The notes under the pieces are model-generated. The model searched no databases. It saw only the letters and a program-made list of their open reading frames with translations, and was not told the origin of the DNA. A stretch of DNA of 64,000 nucleotides. Origin: Fratercula arctica. Lineage: Eukaryota > Chordata > Aves > Charadriiformes > Alcidae. Below are positions 47,484 through 60,800 of the stretch, piece after piece. How positions within the stretch are numbered: the first letter of the stretch is position 1; each line of letters begins with the position of its first letter. The stretch lies in assembly GCA_947846985.1 (NCBI GenBank), contig CANTUZ010000005.1, forward strand, positions 8,613,501 to 8,677,500, given 5' to 3'. A program made the translations under genes and the position numbers.

Positions 47484-47737
47484 CCTGCTTCAGATATAGG
47501 TCCTGCAATGAACTTCTACTTGTAGAATGCTCTGTTATACGTAGATACAGACACAAAAGACAGCTCTGTTCCTGCTTAGCCTGTAATAGTAGAGCACTTT
47601 TAGAGAGATGACCTCTATAGCTCTGAGCAGCTGCATGTAATTCATCAATCAGCTTCCTCACCTGGGTGCTTAAATTACAACAGGTACTAGAAAGAGCTGA
47701 TGTTGATGTCACACATACCAGATTTTCCTTCACAAAC
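47484..47737 (-). CDS. Probable 254-nt exon, minus-strand gene
   Basis: Acceptor CCCATACTTTCTGCAG and donor GAAGCAGG|GTATGTTT flank 84 codons without a stop. Residues 25-55 of the exon read STQVRKLIDELHAAAQSYRG and HLSKSALLLQA, clearly amphipathic helix, followed by LCLYLRITEHSTSRSSLQDL. The motif LIDELH-x5-Y-x-GHLS and the preceding aromatic-basic pattern recall the N-terminal half of the DNA-repair scaffold MMS22L as I remember it. The conserved Trp/His-rich stretch that should follow is absent, so I do not assign that name. This is the longest well-bounded exon candidate in the window. Confidence 0.65.
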
Positions 47738-48767
47738 CTGCAGAAAGTATGGGGGTCTTACTGTTCCAAGTTGGATAGGACGTATAATACATATGTGTAA
47801 TTTCTACATATCAACCTATTTCTAATACAGATCTATAAGTATATTTTTATGCCTCTAGAGAAAGAGGCATAACTGTATGCAGAACCACACACGAGTGGCA
47901 AATATAAGGAATAAACACAGTTTTTCTCACCCTTTATTTTGCATTTCATAGATAACCGCATAAATCATCAGTAATTAAACATTTATAATGACCTTTAATA
48001 ACTGGGAAAAAAAATTAATTATTTCCATAATTGGTAATTTACAAACTCCGTATTCACAAACAAATAACATACATTAAAATAAAAAAGGACTATGTAATTC
48101 TTTAACTCCCCAAGAAGTTACATGTATCGACTATACATATTTCTTTGAATACATTTAGCATATATTCTTCCAGCTGTCATTAAAATATTTTCAATATGTT
48201 TATATACCTTTCATGCCATATTTTTATTACTATAAGAAACATATATATTTTTTATGAATTTGGTAAAGACAAGAGAGTGTCTCAAATCAAGGAAATCAAA
48301 ATCTATATAAGTCAAAGTCTATATAAGACTGTATAAAGTCAAAATCATCCCTGCCATGCGTTCAAAAACCAAGATTATTCTCACATGTCTTTTGAAGTGG
48401 TGAAATATTTATATTCAATGGACATAGTAACAATGTAGTTACAGTTTAGAATTTACATTCTTGGAGCTGTTAAAAATAGCTGGTCATGTAAAATATGTAA
48501 TCATCACCATCATAATGTTAAATTTTGTAAACCATTAAGAAATGCTAATGAAATTAGCCTTCAGAAAGGGCTAACATCAGCAGATTGCTAAAAAGAGGGA
48601 TGCTTCCAAAAAGCCAACACAAATTCCGTCAACCCTTTTGGTTTCAGAAATTTCAGGTTTCAGAACCACAAAGTCTCACCAGTCATACACCAGTTATGTA
48701 ATTTAAACATAGGACTGCAATTATGGAATTATTTTTCAGTATGAAGACATAAAACTTTGTACCTTAC

Positions 48768-48886
48768 TTGAAAAGGTAAGCTTTACACAAATAAAATACT
48801 GGGACCATAGTATGTTTGAGCTGATGCCTCCAGCTGTCTCCATTTGTCTTCCCAACTTCATTTTTCATATGTAATTGTGTGTCTAA
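48768..48886 (-). CDS. Exon candidate upstream of 47484-47737, minus strand
   Basis: Acceptor CAATTTTCTTTAAG and donor TTTTCAA|GTAAGGTA enclose 119 nt. Read in phase 0 it gives LDTQLHMKNEVGKTNGDSWR and then HQLKHTMVPVFYLCKAYLF. Its AA exit is completed by the first base of 47484-47737 (Lys). An alternative acceptor four bases downstream (TTAG) is possible, and a second frame is also open. Confidence 0.45.
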
Positions 48887-51800
48887 CTTAAAGAAAATTG
48901 GATTACATATACCGTTAGTTTTAATGGCTTAGAAGAAATAACCAGGACAGATTGTGCATGGCAATTGAAGAGTTATAGCTTTGTATTGCATGGGCAATCA
49001 CATGATTTTCGTATTGTATTTTACTGCAGAGTATGTATGTACGTACAGAAAACCATATTCACACTATCAAGGCAGCCATGAAGTCCTGAATTGTATGAGA
49101 TCTTCCAGTTTTATTTATTTTGCCTTTTATTTGAAGAACATCGTAACACATATTGAAGGGAAAAGGTTTTCCAACAGCTCAAACACAAATTCTTCTTCCT
49201 TATTACTAGATTATTATATCTCTTATTCTGTTCCATTATTAATACAATACATCAGTCATGAAAACACAAGACCTACAGATTCGTGCATATTAAAAAAGAA
49301 TATGAACATTGCCATGTATGGCTCAATCCAGTCCAGTCCAGTTCAGCTGAGTCTCTGACATTGACCCTTGCTACAGAGAGACGCAAAACATGCTGTATGG
49401 AAGTATTGGCCCTACTAAGTTAACGACTTATTACACATTTTTGCCCCATATTATGCAAACTTAGATTTTCTGAAGTAGTACAATGATAATCTGTTTACTC
49501 TTCCTTATTTTCAAACAACAAAGCTACAGGACTCAATGATATCTCGCAAATGAGAGTTCTGGATTTTCATTAAGTACTTAGAAGGAAAAAAAATGTAATG
49601 GGCCTTATTTTTGTTGAATCGCATCTGGTATATCTATTTTATGCAAGTTGTAACTTTCGGGGGGTTTTATTATGTTTGGTTTTATTCTCATCCTAGTTGA
49701 GCCATAGTATTTTAATTCTTACTTTAAATAAAATGTTTGTATTTGTACTCTTTTTGAAGACAAATCTTTAAGCCACTTGTATTTTTACTATAGCTTTCTT
49801 TCCTATCCCTGCGAAAAAATACCCAAAAGCTAATACGAAATTTCAGACGGTAGTATTTGTATAACAGCATTACAATATTTTGCTATTATTTTCTTTCCTA
49901 ATTTTGTACAGTATCAGAGTTCATTTCCTTTCATTACTCTCATTTAATCCAGCCTATAGGGGTTTTTAGATGATTTTACTGAGCAGTAACAATAAATATT
50001 TGAATTTGTAATTTTTAAATTGTATAAACAATGAATCTTTCCAATATGTATCATGCTTGCTATTAATGCATTTAATTTGTTATCATAATTCCCGTTTCCT
50101 TAGCTTTCTTAGGTTTCTCTGAACTTGTATGACTTAATCACACTTAAAAATTCTGTATCACCTGTGCTTTTTTCTACTTCAGGCTATTTTGTATCATTTT
50201 TTGCAGATATAAACAAAGCATAAAGACATAGTAATACATTTTTAGCATTACAAAAAGTGAGCAGTGGTGTACTGTAGAGATCCATACTTGCAAGTTTTGC
50301 ACTCCTTCATAAACAACACATGCAAACATATATACGTAAAAAGATGTCAAATGTAATGCAGAGCTTTAGGGAATAATGTTAACCTTTTGCCATCTTAAAA
50401 GCATCTATTATTCTTTCAGTCTCAGTTCTCTGTTTCTCAACCGTGTTTTCTGTAGCAAATACAGCAGAAAATATTTTTAGGTATTAGAGTGATTTCATGA
50501 CTGCATAGCTGGCTATGGAACATGAAAATAGAGCAGTAGAAACTCTTCAATAATATTATTTGATTTTGCTCTTGCAAAGATATTTGTGAAAATAATATGA
50601 GCACTACTTATGGTGAGATCAGGCAGAGCACTTTGTAACATCCACTTCTATGTAGAAGTTTATTATAACTTTTTGAATTAAAAGTTTGAAGGTTCTGAAG
50701 GATTAACTCAGCTTCAATGTAAGATTTTCCTAAGAAAATATTTTAGAGTTTAGACCTCTATTATTATTAAAAAAATAAACAACAAAAGTTTTTTCTTGGA
50801 ATATTTGTACGATTTTTCTTCAGTTAAACATATGCACTATAGTAGCAGACAAAATTTGCTCAAGTTCCTTTTTATTGTTTTTGTTACTTAGGTAGCAGGT
50901 CATTCCATAAGGTAACCCTACAAGTGACCCAAGTGAGATATATTAAAATCTAGTAATACAATACCCCCGGACTATTTTACATAATAAGATTTTTTTTCCA
51001 ACTCCCAGATGTTGCTAAAGGACAGAAAAAAAGACCTGTAAAATTCTTCATCATGAATCTTTTTTTCTGCAAATCCCTTTTTTCCCCCCTTTCAAAAGCA
51101 ATTCTGAATAGAGGTAAAAGAAGACAAAACTTGACCTTTTGTGATCCCAGCATTAATAGGTCTGTTCATAATTCAATCTGTGTGTGTGTAGAAGCATCCA
51201 TGTGGAAACATGCAGGCCTGAGAGACATAAAGCCTTTCCCTTTAAACATTATCTGACCCTATGAGTCTTATTCACAAAAGAAGGCTTACGTACGCATAAG
51301 TTGAAAAAAATGCATGCTTTCATTGTGCTACAGAGAGCCTACACATTTTACTCCTCATTCTCCAGGAAAACTCATCATGGAAGTGACACTTGTACAGGAG
51401 TTGGGTGAGGGAATGGTAAATGAACACAACGTAGCAAAAAAAAGCACGTGCAAAGAATACGCTACTTTTTTCGCTGAAAATATAGGAGGGGCATCTCCTT
51501 GGCTGGCATGTAACAGGGTAACCGTGCTGGTGTGGGAGAGGTTGAGGTCCCCTCTACATTGCAGGCTTGCAAAATTCTACCTTATGAGAGAAGCGTGTTT
51601 TTCTTGCTATACTAAAACTATTTTCTTCTTCCATTAACTCTGTCCACCAAGGTGAGGGATGACTGTGTCATTTGTAGCTGGACGGGGAAATATTTATAAT
51701 ATAATGTTACAATATCTTAGAGTCTAATGAACTGCTTATGATCATACAGTTTCAAGACAACTCTGTAAGGTATTTTATAAGTGAAAGACTACTGGTGCTA

Positions 51801-54800
51801 CTGCAAATCCACAGCAAATAAGAGTATCAGTTATTTTTATTATGATTCTATGTGAAGTCCATGTATCATCAGTATCTCTTCATGCCTCTCCTGTTTAGTT
51901 TGGCACTGTAAAGCCAGCTGTCAGTTTAAATGCTGTATTACTCAGAGTCCACTCATGTTATCAGGGAGTGCTCTAAGCCACTTTGCACTGAACCTGTCAA
52001 TTGAAATCTGAACAAGGGGCAGGAGATACACAATTGTAAGAATAGCAATAAGAGTTCACATTTAGTGAAACAAATCCTCAGCTGGTATAGATCAGCCAAG
52101 CTTCAGCAGCTTCAGTATTGATTTATACTAGGATCTGAGCTCAGCATCTGTAATTATTTTCTAAACCAGGCAAAACAAATGGCATCAGGGATCATGAGGA
52201 AGGCTTTTCTTAATGAGTGAAGTAATTCTCCAAAATGATGACTTCCTCATCAAAGTTTCCAGCATTTTCACTCCCAATAGAAAGGAAATACTGCCCAGAT
52301 TTTGAAAATCACATTCTGTACCTACCTGCATCTTCATATGCCCAAATGCTTTCCAAATATGGCTTTGACAACACTCACGTTCTGGAATCTCAGAGGAGGA
52401 CTGTTAAGGAAAGAAAGAAATGGAAATTTCATGGACCTTTATTACTTTAATCATGAAACAGAAGCAAGACTATTCAATAGGTAATCAGAAAAGAGAAAAA
52501 ACCACTTGAGAGTAAGGCTGTGATTGTGCCACAATTACTGATTTACTACGGATGCAAATGTTCAGATTCAGCACCTTTTAAATAATATGAAAAGTATCAT
52601 GTACCCCAGTGATGCCAATCATGTTAAACAATTGGTCATTGTTTGCTACCTTGAATTAAGTTGTTAGTGAATAAAAATCTAATCTTTGATTGACTAACTA
52701 TATCTGTTTCGTTATTTTTCATAATACAGTTGATAATTAACATGCCCACAAATGAGATATAACATCTTTTATTCGAATTACACTTATAAGAAAGTATTTA
52801 GTTAGACAAATTATAAAAATAAGGACTATTTAAAGATAAAGCTGGATCATTTAACATGGAAGTATTATTGAATTGGTATTCATGCTAATCTCAAGTGATA
52901 TTAAAGTTAATGTCCACATTGAAGGACACATGGAATATTGACAACTGATTGAGTTATTCAAAAGACAAAATAAATGGGCTTGCATTCTCTGAGCCATGGG
53001 TGTTTTAATGCCACCGAAGAGAACCAGAGAGCTGTGACTACATTCCACCCAGCAATCACTTTGCAGGCTCTTCCACTTAGAGTAGCTTCTTACTTCCTCC
53101 TCGTTCCTTCATCGTTGGTCATAGGTTAAAGCTGCTCACAGGAGTAGTGGTGAGTCCTGCCCTTCAGACTCAGATTCGTTCAAACAGAAGTATGACCTTT
53201 CCTGTAGTAGGCGCTTGGGTGTTGGGTCTTGCAGTACCTGGCACCACTTCCACACTTTTCAGTGTGCCCAAAGTCTTTAGGAGGACAGTTGAAACACCCT
53301 GCTGAAGATTAGTGAAAAACCGGAACGGCTATAGCATGTGATTTGCAAACAATCAAATAAATTAAGTGGATTTGTATATGCAGAGTGTTCATTTGCAAGC
53401 TCTAAATAGAAAATCTAGTGTCTGTAAATAAATGGAATAACATGTACTGGAAGATCTTAAGCATCTGAAACCAAAAAGATGTTTAATATTTTGTAAACTT
53501 AATACCTATCTCCCTCTCTTTCTCTACATAAATTTTTTTGTTCCTTTTTATTTTTTTAAGCATTTCAAGGATGGTTCTGTGCAGTATTTTCATTTATAAA
53601 TAATGTTTGTTGTCTGTCTCCATATTTCTGGTAATAAGTGATGGGTCATTAAAAGCTTTCTCTTTGATATGTGCCTTTCAGTAGGCGGAGACAAAATTAC
53701 CAAGCATATGGAACCAGAAATGTTATTCATCCCAACCTCAGGCAGATAGTTTAGGACTTCTGCCCAAGCAAGGAGCTCAAGATTGAGATCTACATGTAAG
53801 TGAGCCTGATTTATTCGAGAAAAAAAAATGAGTTAGAAATCAGTACATAATGAGGAAAAGTAATGTTACTGAAAAACAGTTAATGTCAAACACAAGCTAT
53901 TGGTAGGAAAATGAAGTATCATTGATGTAATTCTAAAAACAGTTTTAATTATTCCAATAAATTAAATGTGAAGAGATATTTCCTGGTGGCATTGCAATAA
54001 GATGCATGTATTAATATTATTATATCTGAAGGAATAAGGGTTTTTGCCATCTGGAAACCCACGAGGAAATCATTCTTCACTTTTACCTGCCACCAATTTT
54101 ATATTAATGTTTCATTTATAGAATATGCTGTCAACTTCACAGTATGAGATTTTGTAAGAAAAATACTTTATTTAATAGCTTTTCATTATAATATTTCCTG
54201 CATAATCTTATGATTAACTTACTAAATCTTCACATTGTAAGCTACGCTTTTCCCCTAAAAGATTAGAACAGAGTTTAATGTTTTTCTTTAGAGCAGCAAC
54301 ACAGTTCTCACAAAAAGAGAGAAGTGATTTAAACTCCTGAATGAATACTAAATATTTTGCTAGGGTGAAAAATCTATTTTAAAAATTGTTTTACTAGCAT
54401 AAGGAATTGCGTATTAAAAAATGTAGGAAAAAAACCTTGAAGAAAACAGCCCTAATTTCTTTAGAAATTTGCAGAACTGATAAACAGTATGACATACACC
54501 AAAACTTCTATTGAGAATATGAGATCAATTTTTCATACTCACTGCAGTCAGGGAGGTTTGCTCTAGAGGAAGGATGAATCCATCCTCTATATGTCAAATA
54601 CAGTGCTGGAGTCACATATGACATTAAACATATTTACAGCTACTACACTGAATGTATTGGGGTATATTGAATTTTTACCTCGTTTCAAACTTCCCACCCA
54701 TCCTTTGAGGGGGAACACCCAACCACCGGGGGTTTTTCTTTTGCTCCAAACCCATTGGCAGAAAGTCAGCTGGCAGCGGAAAGAGGACATACATGCTATA

Positions 54801-57800
54801 CATTTTCATCATGCAAGTAAAGGTACTGAAGCTGGTCATGAAGGAGAATCAGCTGTGCAAGTAAAAGGGTCAATGGAATTTATTTCCATTCTGGCACAAT
54901 GAGGTAACAGAAATGAAATTGCACTTGCCAAAATTCTGTTTGAGGGCAGAATAGATAGTTACACACTGCTTCTTACACAGAACTAGCAATTTTTACTTTT
55001 TTTTAATCAATGTTAGATGTCAACAAAAAAGGAATACCTGACTGTAACCATGGGTCCTAATGACACTGTTCATTTTTTGTTTGGCCATTGAATTAATTGG
55101 AGCTAGAAGTTAATCCTCAATGTATTTTTACACTGTAGAAAGCATGAAAATAGAAAGGGATAGAAAAGAGAAGAAAGTTAAAGAGTCCATGTCAGACCCA
55201 CTGAATATGGAATTAGGAAGATAAAAATGAAAAAGATGGCGGGGGGGAAATGCAATAGTTGTCTTCACAGACAAAAGATTAAATCAAACAGTCACCAACC
55301 TTGCTAACCTAAAAAATCTACAAAGTTCAAGTTTTAACAAGTTTTAACAGATCCAGTGTTATCAAAGTGACCAATGCCTAATATCCAGAGACATTCCAAT
55401 TTTTTTTGAAAAAAATTATTCATGAAAGCCATCATTCACCATAAACTTCATTTACTGTAATAAGGACTGAGGTTTTTGTGCCAGTCAGTATTGACACTGA
55501 ATTTCCAAGGTATTTATTTGTTTCTGATAAGCATGGTTAAATTTATCAATAGAACTGAATCATAAGCCAATGAGAGACTTAGTTTAAAATAGGGTCACAT
55601 ACGTATAGGTGTCCTGGAGATTTTTGTGTGTGTTCCTAAAGCCGATGCACAGAACAGCAAGTTTTTAGCTCTTGCCTAGTACAGCTCTTGCTCTAACTGT
55701 TTGCATCTGGGGATCACAATACTCCACAGAAAAAAGATGTATAATTAAAGATTGAGAAATATGTATCCTGAAATTATTTTTGGCAATTCCTTTACTGGAT
55801 CATTAAAAAGCATACTGATAGAAAATTCTCCCATTTTTATGTGGAGATCAAAATCAGCTTTAAAGTCAGCTGCAACAAATAACTTTTCTGGCCTTCAAAT
55901 ATGGTCTTTATGGTCTTTTTTTCTCTTATTTATAAAAAAAATTACTTTATACAAGTCACTTAACTAATCTGACTTTAAATATAATTCCTCTATTATCATT
56001 GAAATAATAGCTAATGATTTCTACCTTCTGAACATTAATAGTAAACTCCAACTGAAGAATGAAAAATAACAGTACACATGCACGGATTAAAAACCCATAT
56101 GAAGCATTTTCATACAAACATATATGGTATTTTCTTATACATTTTCATATGAGCATTTTTATGCACATTTCTTTTTTATTCTGCATCAACTTGAAAAGGT
56201 ATTTATTTTAAACATTATTAAGGTTGGCTTGGCTTGAATATAATTATAAAAAAACACCTTTCAGAATGAATAACCTAAAAACGTCATGGATCCAAAATAC
56301 ATTTTTCAATGGTCAGTAGTTTAAAGTTGGGGAAAGAGTGTCTAATTTATATGCAGTAGAGACGAGGTTAAAAAAAAAATTCAGACCATGTTACATTTGA
56401 CAGTAGTCGATTGCTTTTGTGTGGGTTCTTTAGAACTCTCAGTTTCCAACTCATTGAGGGGGTCCTATTTAAACGATACTTGTACCCTACCTAAGGTAGG
56501 GATTGGCCTCACATCTGTGTTTTCCTCTTCTGAACAGTCGGCACTCTACGATGTTTTTGCCTTCCTCTAGATACCTGTCCAAATGGATGAGTATGAGAGG
56601 ATCCGTTATTAACTTAAATGAAACCAGGATTTTATCTACTGTCCCAAAGTTTGAAACAATTCAAATTATCCATCTAAGTGTGGTAAATGAAATCTCTAGA
56701 AAGGAAAAAAGGGTCTGTATATGCCTGCTGTCACAAGGCGATTTGATTGACGCTAGTACACCCACTGGTCTTCAGCAATTACAGCTGAAAGAAAAACCAG
56801 AACTGGGAGCAGATGGGAAAGCTTTTAAGTTACCATAAAAGTTAAAGATGATTGTGGCTAGCCTTATCACACAAACATTTTCTTCCTGGCACAAGCAAAG
56901 GGATAACAAAGTTAGCTATATATGACATGCCTTCCATTTGACAAAAAATATTGTTAAAATTCTGATTCTAAACACATGAGAAAATGCCTGGACACTTCCA
57001 AAGAATCTGAGAACTTTATTTTGACAAATTCTTACGGCACTACTAAGGATTTCAGAACACATAGACCTGCATTTTCATGCATATCTAAAAATACAGTAAA
57101 ACACCTCTAAAGAAAAATTGAACAAATGTTTAAGCCAAAAGAGTTGCTTAAAGGCACAATTCTTTGCCAGTTTGCATACTGCATCTTTACTTCCGTTTAA
57201 TGAAAATGAAAGATATAAATACAGTGTCCTATTTTTTCAGCATACCTTTAATTTTATTCTTGTATCATGCTTATCACTGTCAAATGGGACTATACTGACC
57301 GAAAAAGTATTTAAACTGTTGGTTACATTTCAGACAGAAAATAGATATGTTTCTCCAGTCAAATGAGTGCAACTTGTCCAATAAAACAAATATACTTAAA
57401 TAATTGCAACGTAATGTCTTCCAAAGACCAGGATCTGTTTCTGATCATCCTTGTTTCCTTGCATAACACCTGAAGCTGTGGGAGAGACAAAAGCTAAAAA
57501 GCTCTACAAAGCTTCTGTTCAGAGATTTTCTGAATGGCTTTGGTGGAGAAGGCGTAAGTCCAGGTTTGCATGTCACTCAATTAAATGAGTAAAAAGCCAC
57601 CAACTTCAACTGACATCACTTCACTGCAGCTGAGGGTCTGTCCCAGGACATTCAGATACACAGGGGGAGGGACGAGTCAATTGTAAGTATGGATACGTTG
57701 AGATCACAGGAAAATCCTATGCATCTCTGGGTCTTCACAAAAGGCTACAGAAGCTACACAGAAGAATAGCTCTTCCTTTTCCTCCCCTGACCCTCTACAA

Positions 57801-60800
57801 CCAGTAAAGAACGATGCTACTATGAGTGCCTGATCTACATCCACAAAGCACAGAGCAAGATATATAGAAGTTAAAGATAACAAGACAGGCATTAATTTCT
57901 GCAGCAAATTTCTGCTCTATGCACAGATTTCTATACAAAATATAGCTCTTTCCAAGTCATCTTTGCTCTGCTTATACATCCTTTTTTAGAAGTATGCTAA
58001 TCCCTGATGCTCACAGGAAAATGGAAAAGAGCAAAGACATTTAGTTATTTTTTTCCCCTTGCAACTTACCCACTAGGAATTTTTTTTAAAAATTAAATCT
58101 TTGCTAATTCTAACTAGGTTCTAGTGAGCGTCAGTGAACATCAGAATATCATTGCTGATATCACATCATAAATTGTGTTAATATTATATAACTTGTGAAT
58201 CAGATTCTGCCTGGGCAGGATTAATGACAGGTGGAAACTGGTGGCCCATCTGCACTAGCACTCCAAAAGGGAGCTAAACTATGCTAGAAAAAATACATTA
58301 ATTAAAGAAAAAGGAAGCGAATATGACAAGCACAAATATTTTTGTTTGGAAAACAAAGATTAAGAATGAAAAGAAAGCAGATACAAGAAATTCATACACA
58401 AAAGATGGACAGAATATGAAATTGTAAAAACAAGGTGTGACATGCTTAACTCACAGAATTAGAATAACAAAATCAGCAAGTTTGAAGACTGATGTTCCAG
58501 ATTAGAAACCCACAATTTACACATTACCATTTTTCTTTTTATAGCCATAGAAACCTAAAACGAAAATCCACACTTCATTAAATCTTGTAAGAAGCTAAAG
58601 GAACATTCACATGGACGCAAGGCATATGACACCTTATTTCCTTCTAACTTGAGTAGCTTTCAACAGAATTTATGTCAAGTTGCAGTAAAATGCTACTATT
58701 TTACATTCTGTGTTCCATGGCTAGCACAACTTCACAGGTGCAAGAACTTGGAGAATCAGGAGTAATGTGGTATTAACTCCATTAATTCGTCATAATATTT
58801 CTATATGTATTAGTAAAATGCATTGGAAACATACCTTCAGCAAAATTCTAATGAGCACTTAACTTCCCACAATGTTTTGTAACCAGCAAATTGCAGGGCT
58901 CTGTAGAACTCTGCGTCCTTTCTTTGCTATATAAAAATTGTTCCTGCAATGCAGCTGTTGGACAAATGCAGCATATTTTTTAGTAATATGTCTCAGTATT
59001 TAAATTTATAAAAAGAAACCAAATAGTTATTTACTTACTAAAGAAAACCCATAGCAATAAAAGACAACATAAGAAAACTGACTTGCTTTAAAATAAAACG
59101 ATGTGCATATATGTATATGAAGAATTAACATAAACAGTGTATTAAAAAATAAAACATAACAGATTATATGCTACAACAATGCAAAAGTTACAAGATGAAT
59201 TAACAGTTATGCAAATATTTAGTTGCTCATAGATAAAAAAACTATCAAAGCATATGTCATATTACTTTAACAACTGCTGTCAAAAGGATACAGGAATTTC
59301 CCAATAAAAAACCATCATGCCTATTAACATTTAAAAGTCACTATTTGTAACCAAATAGCAAACAGCTACTGTAAATACTTTTTAAATTATGCTTGGTATA
59401 GATATCAATATAAATAATATCATTTAACCAAAATCCTATGACGCTCAACCTTCATATATATGTTGACAAGATTCTCCAATGGTTTGTTACCATACAAAAG
59501 AGTGGGACAAATTACTTATTTATATATACAAAACATGCTTATAAAGGCCAGCTGCAGGTATTTTTTGGAAAGTGCATTTTAATAAGGTCCTATTCAGTGG
59601 GGGAACAAATGGGGAAAAAGTAGTTTGCACTACAGAGTTTAGTGCAAGAGCTTTCTCTTTTTCTAACAACGAAATCAATCATTTGTCCAGACTGTGGGGA
59701 GTCAGAGTTAGTTACTGAAAAGAGCTCCATATATAAACAAGTCAATAACTCATTGTGTGTTATTGTTGGACTGAAGAAGTCTGCTTTCAAAAAGCTGCCC
59801 CTGCTTCTCTGAGAATGAATGTCACTGTATTCAGAGAGTGAGAGAGGGGTCTTTTGTTTCTAGCTATTGCTGACTGCCATTTATGTATGGGAAAAGAGAT
59901 GTGGCTGCTAGTTGTCTCAGGAAAACCATACCATCACCACCGCACAGTTCTACATGATGGTTGCCCTGGACCTTACTTTTGTAAATGTACTTCTATAAGA
60001 GAATTCACACATCTCATTGAGTTCCTCATTGAGTAATATTTGTAAATATTCTTTTCATTTTATAAAGACAAAATGGCTAAAGATGAGACAAAATAAACAT
60101 ATTTGAGTACTTGATGTAAGTGTAAGGAATAACACTCTAAATATATTAGCTTTAAGGTTTTCTGAATAAATACCAGTATGCTTAGAAACTCAGCAGCACA
60201 GAAGTGAACTTTAACATGTTTTTGTACCATTTCGTCTTCCTTGTTTAAAACAGAGTAAAACTCACAGTTGCTGAGTCATCTCAATTCAGACTTGGGGGGG
60301 AAAAAAAGAAATTAAAATGTTATTTTTGTTCACCTAGCTAAGATTACTTCCTTACGCTCCAGCCCAACTAATTAAAGAAAGTTCCCACCTTTGGAATTTA
60401 ATAACAAAAATCAGAGGTTCTGCAAACAATATTGTCATTCCACAAGGGAACTCAGTGGAGTACCTTCATATCTGCTAAGCTGTTCACATCTAGAAGTGTT
60501 TTCAAGAGCATGCAGAGCTGTAGTCTAGATTTGACTATTAAAAATTACAAACTTCACTAATTTTAAAATAATTCTCTTTTCATTTAAAAACATTACATGA
60601 CATTCTTTACATGGACATAGAAATTGAAATCTCTTTTTTGTTCAGCCAAATACAACTGGAGAAAAAGTCACGATCATTATACCATCCTGTGGAATTAGCA
60701 CAGGTCACAGAGGAAATAAGCTTTATCCGTGTTTCAAAACATTTATAGCACTTCCTTAGACTATAGAACATTTCTAAGTAATAAAAAAAATATAGAATAA

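Noticed and set aside
48981..49358. 125-codon plus-strand open frame
   Set aside because: Tyr/Ser/Cys-rich chance-like translation with no supporting signal, just upstream of a better minus-strand exon.
54591..54902. Overlapping open frames on both strands
   Set aside because: No splice context or family resemblance; length within chance range.
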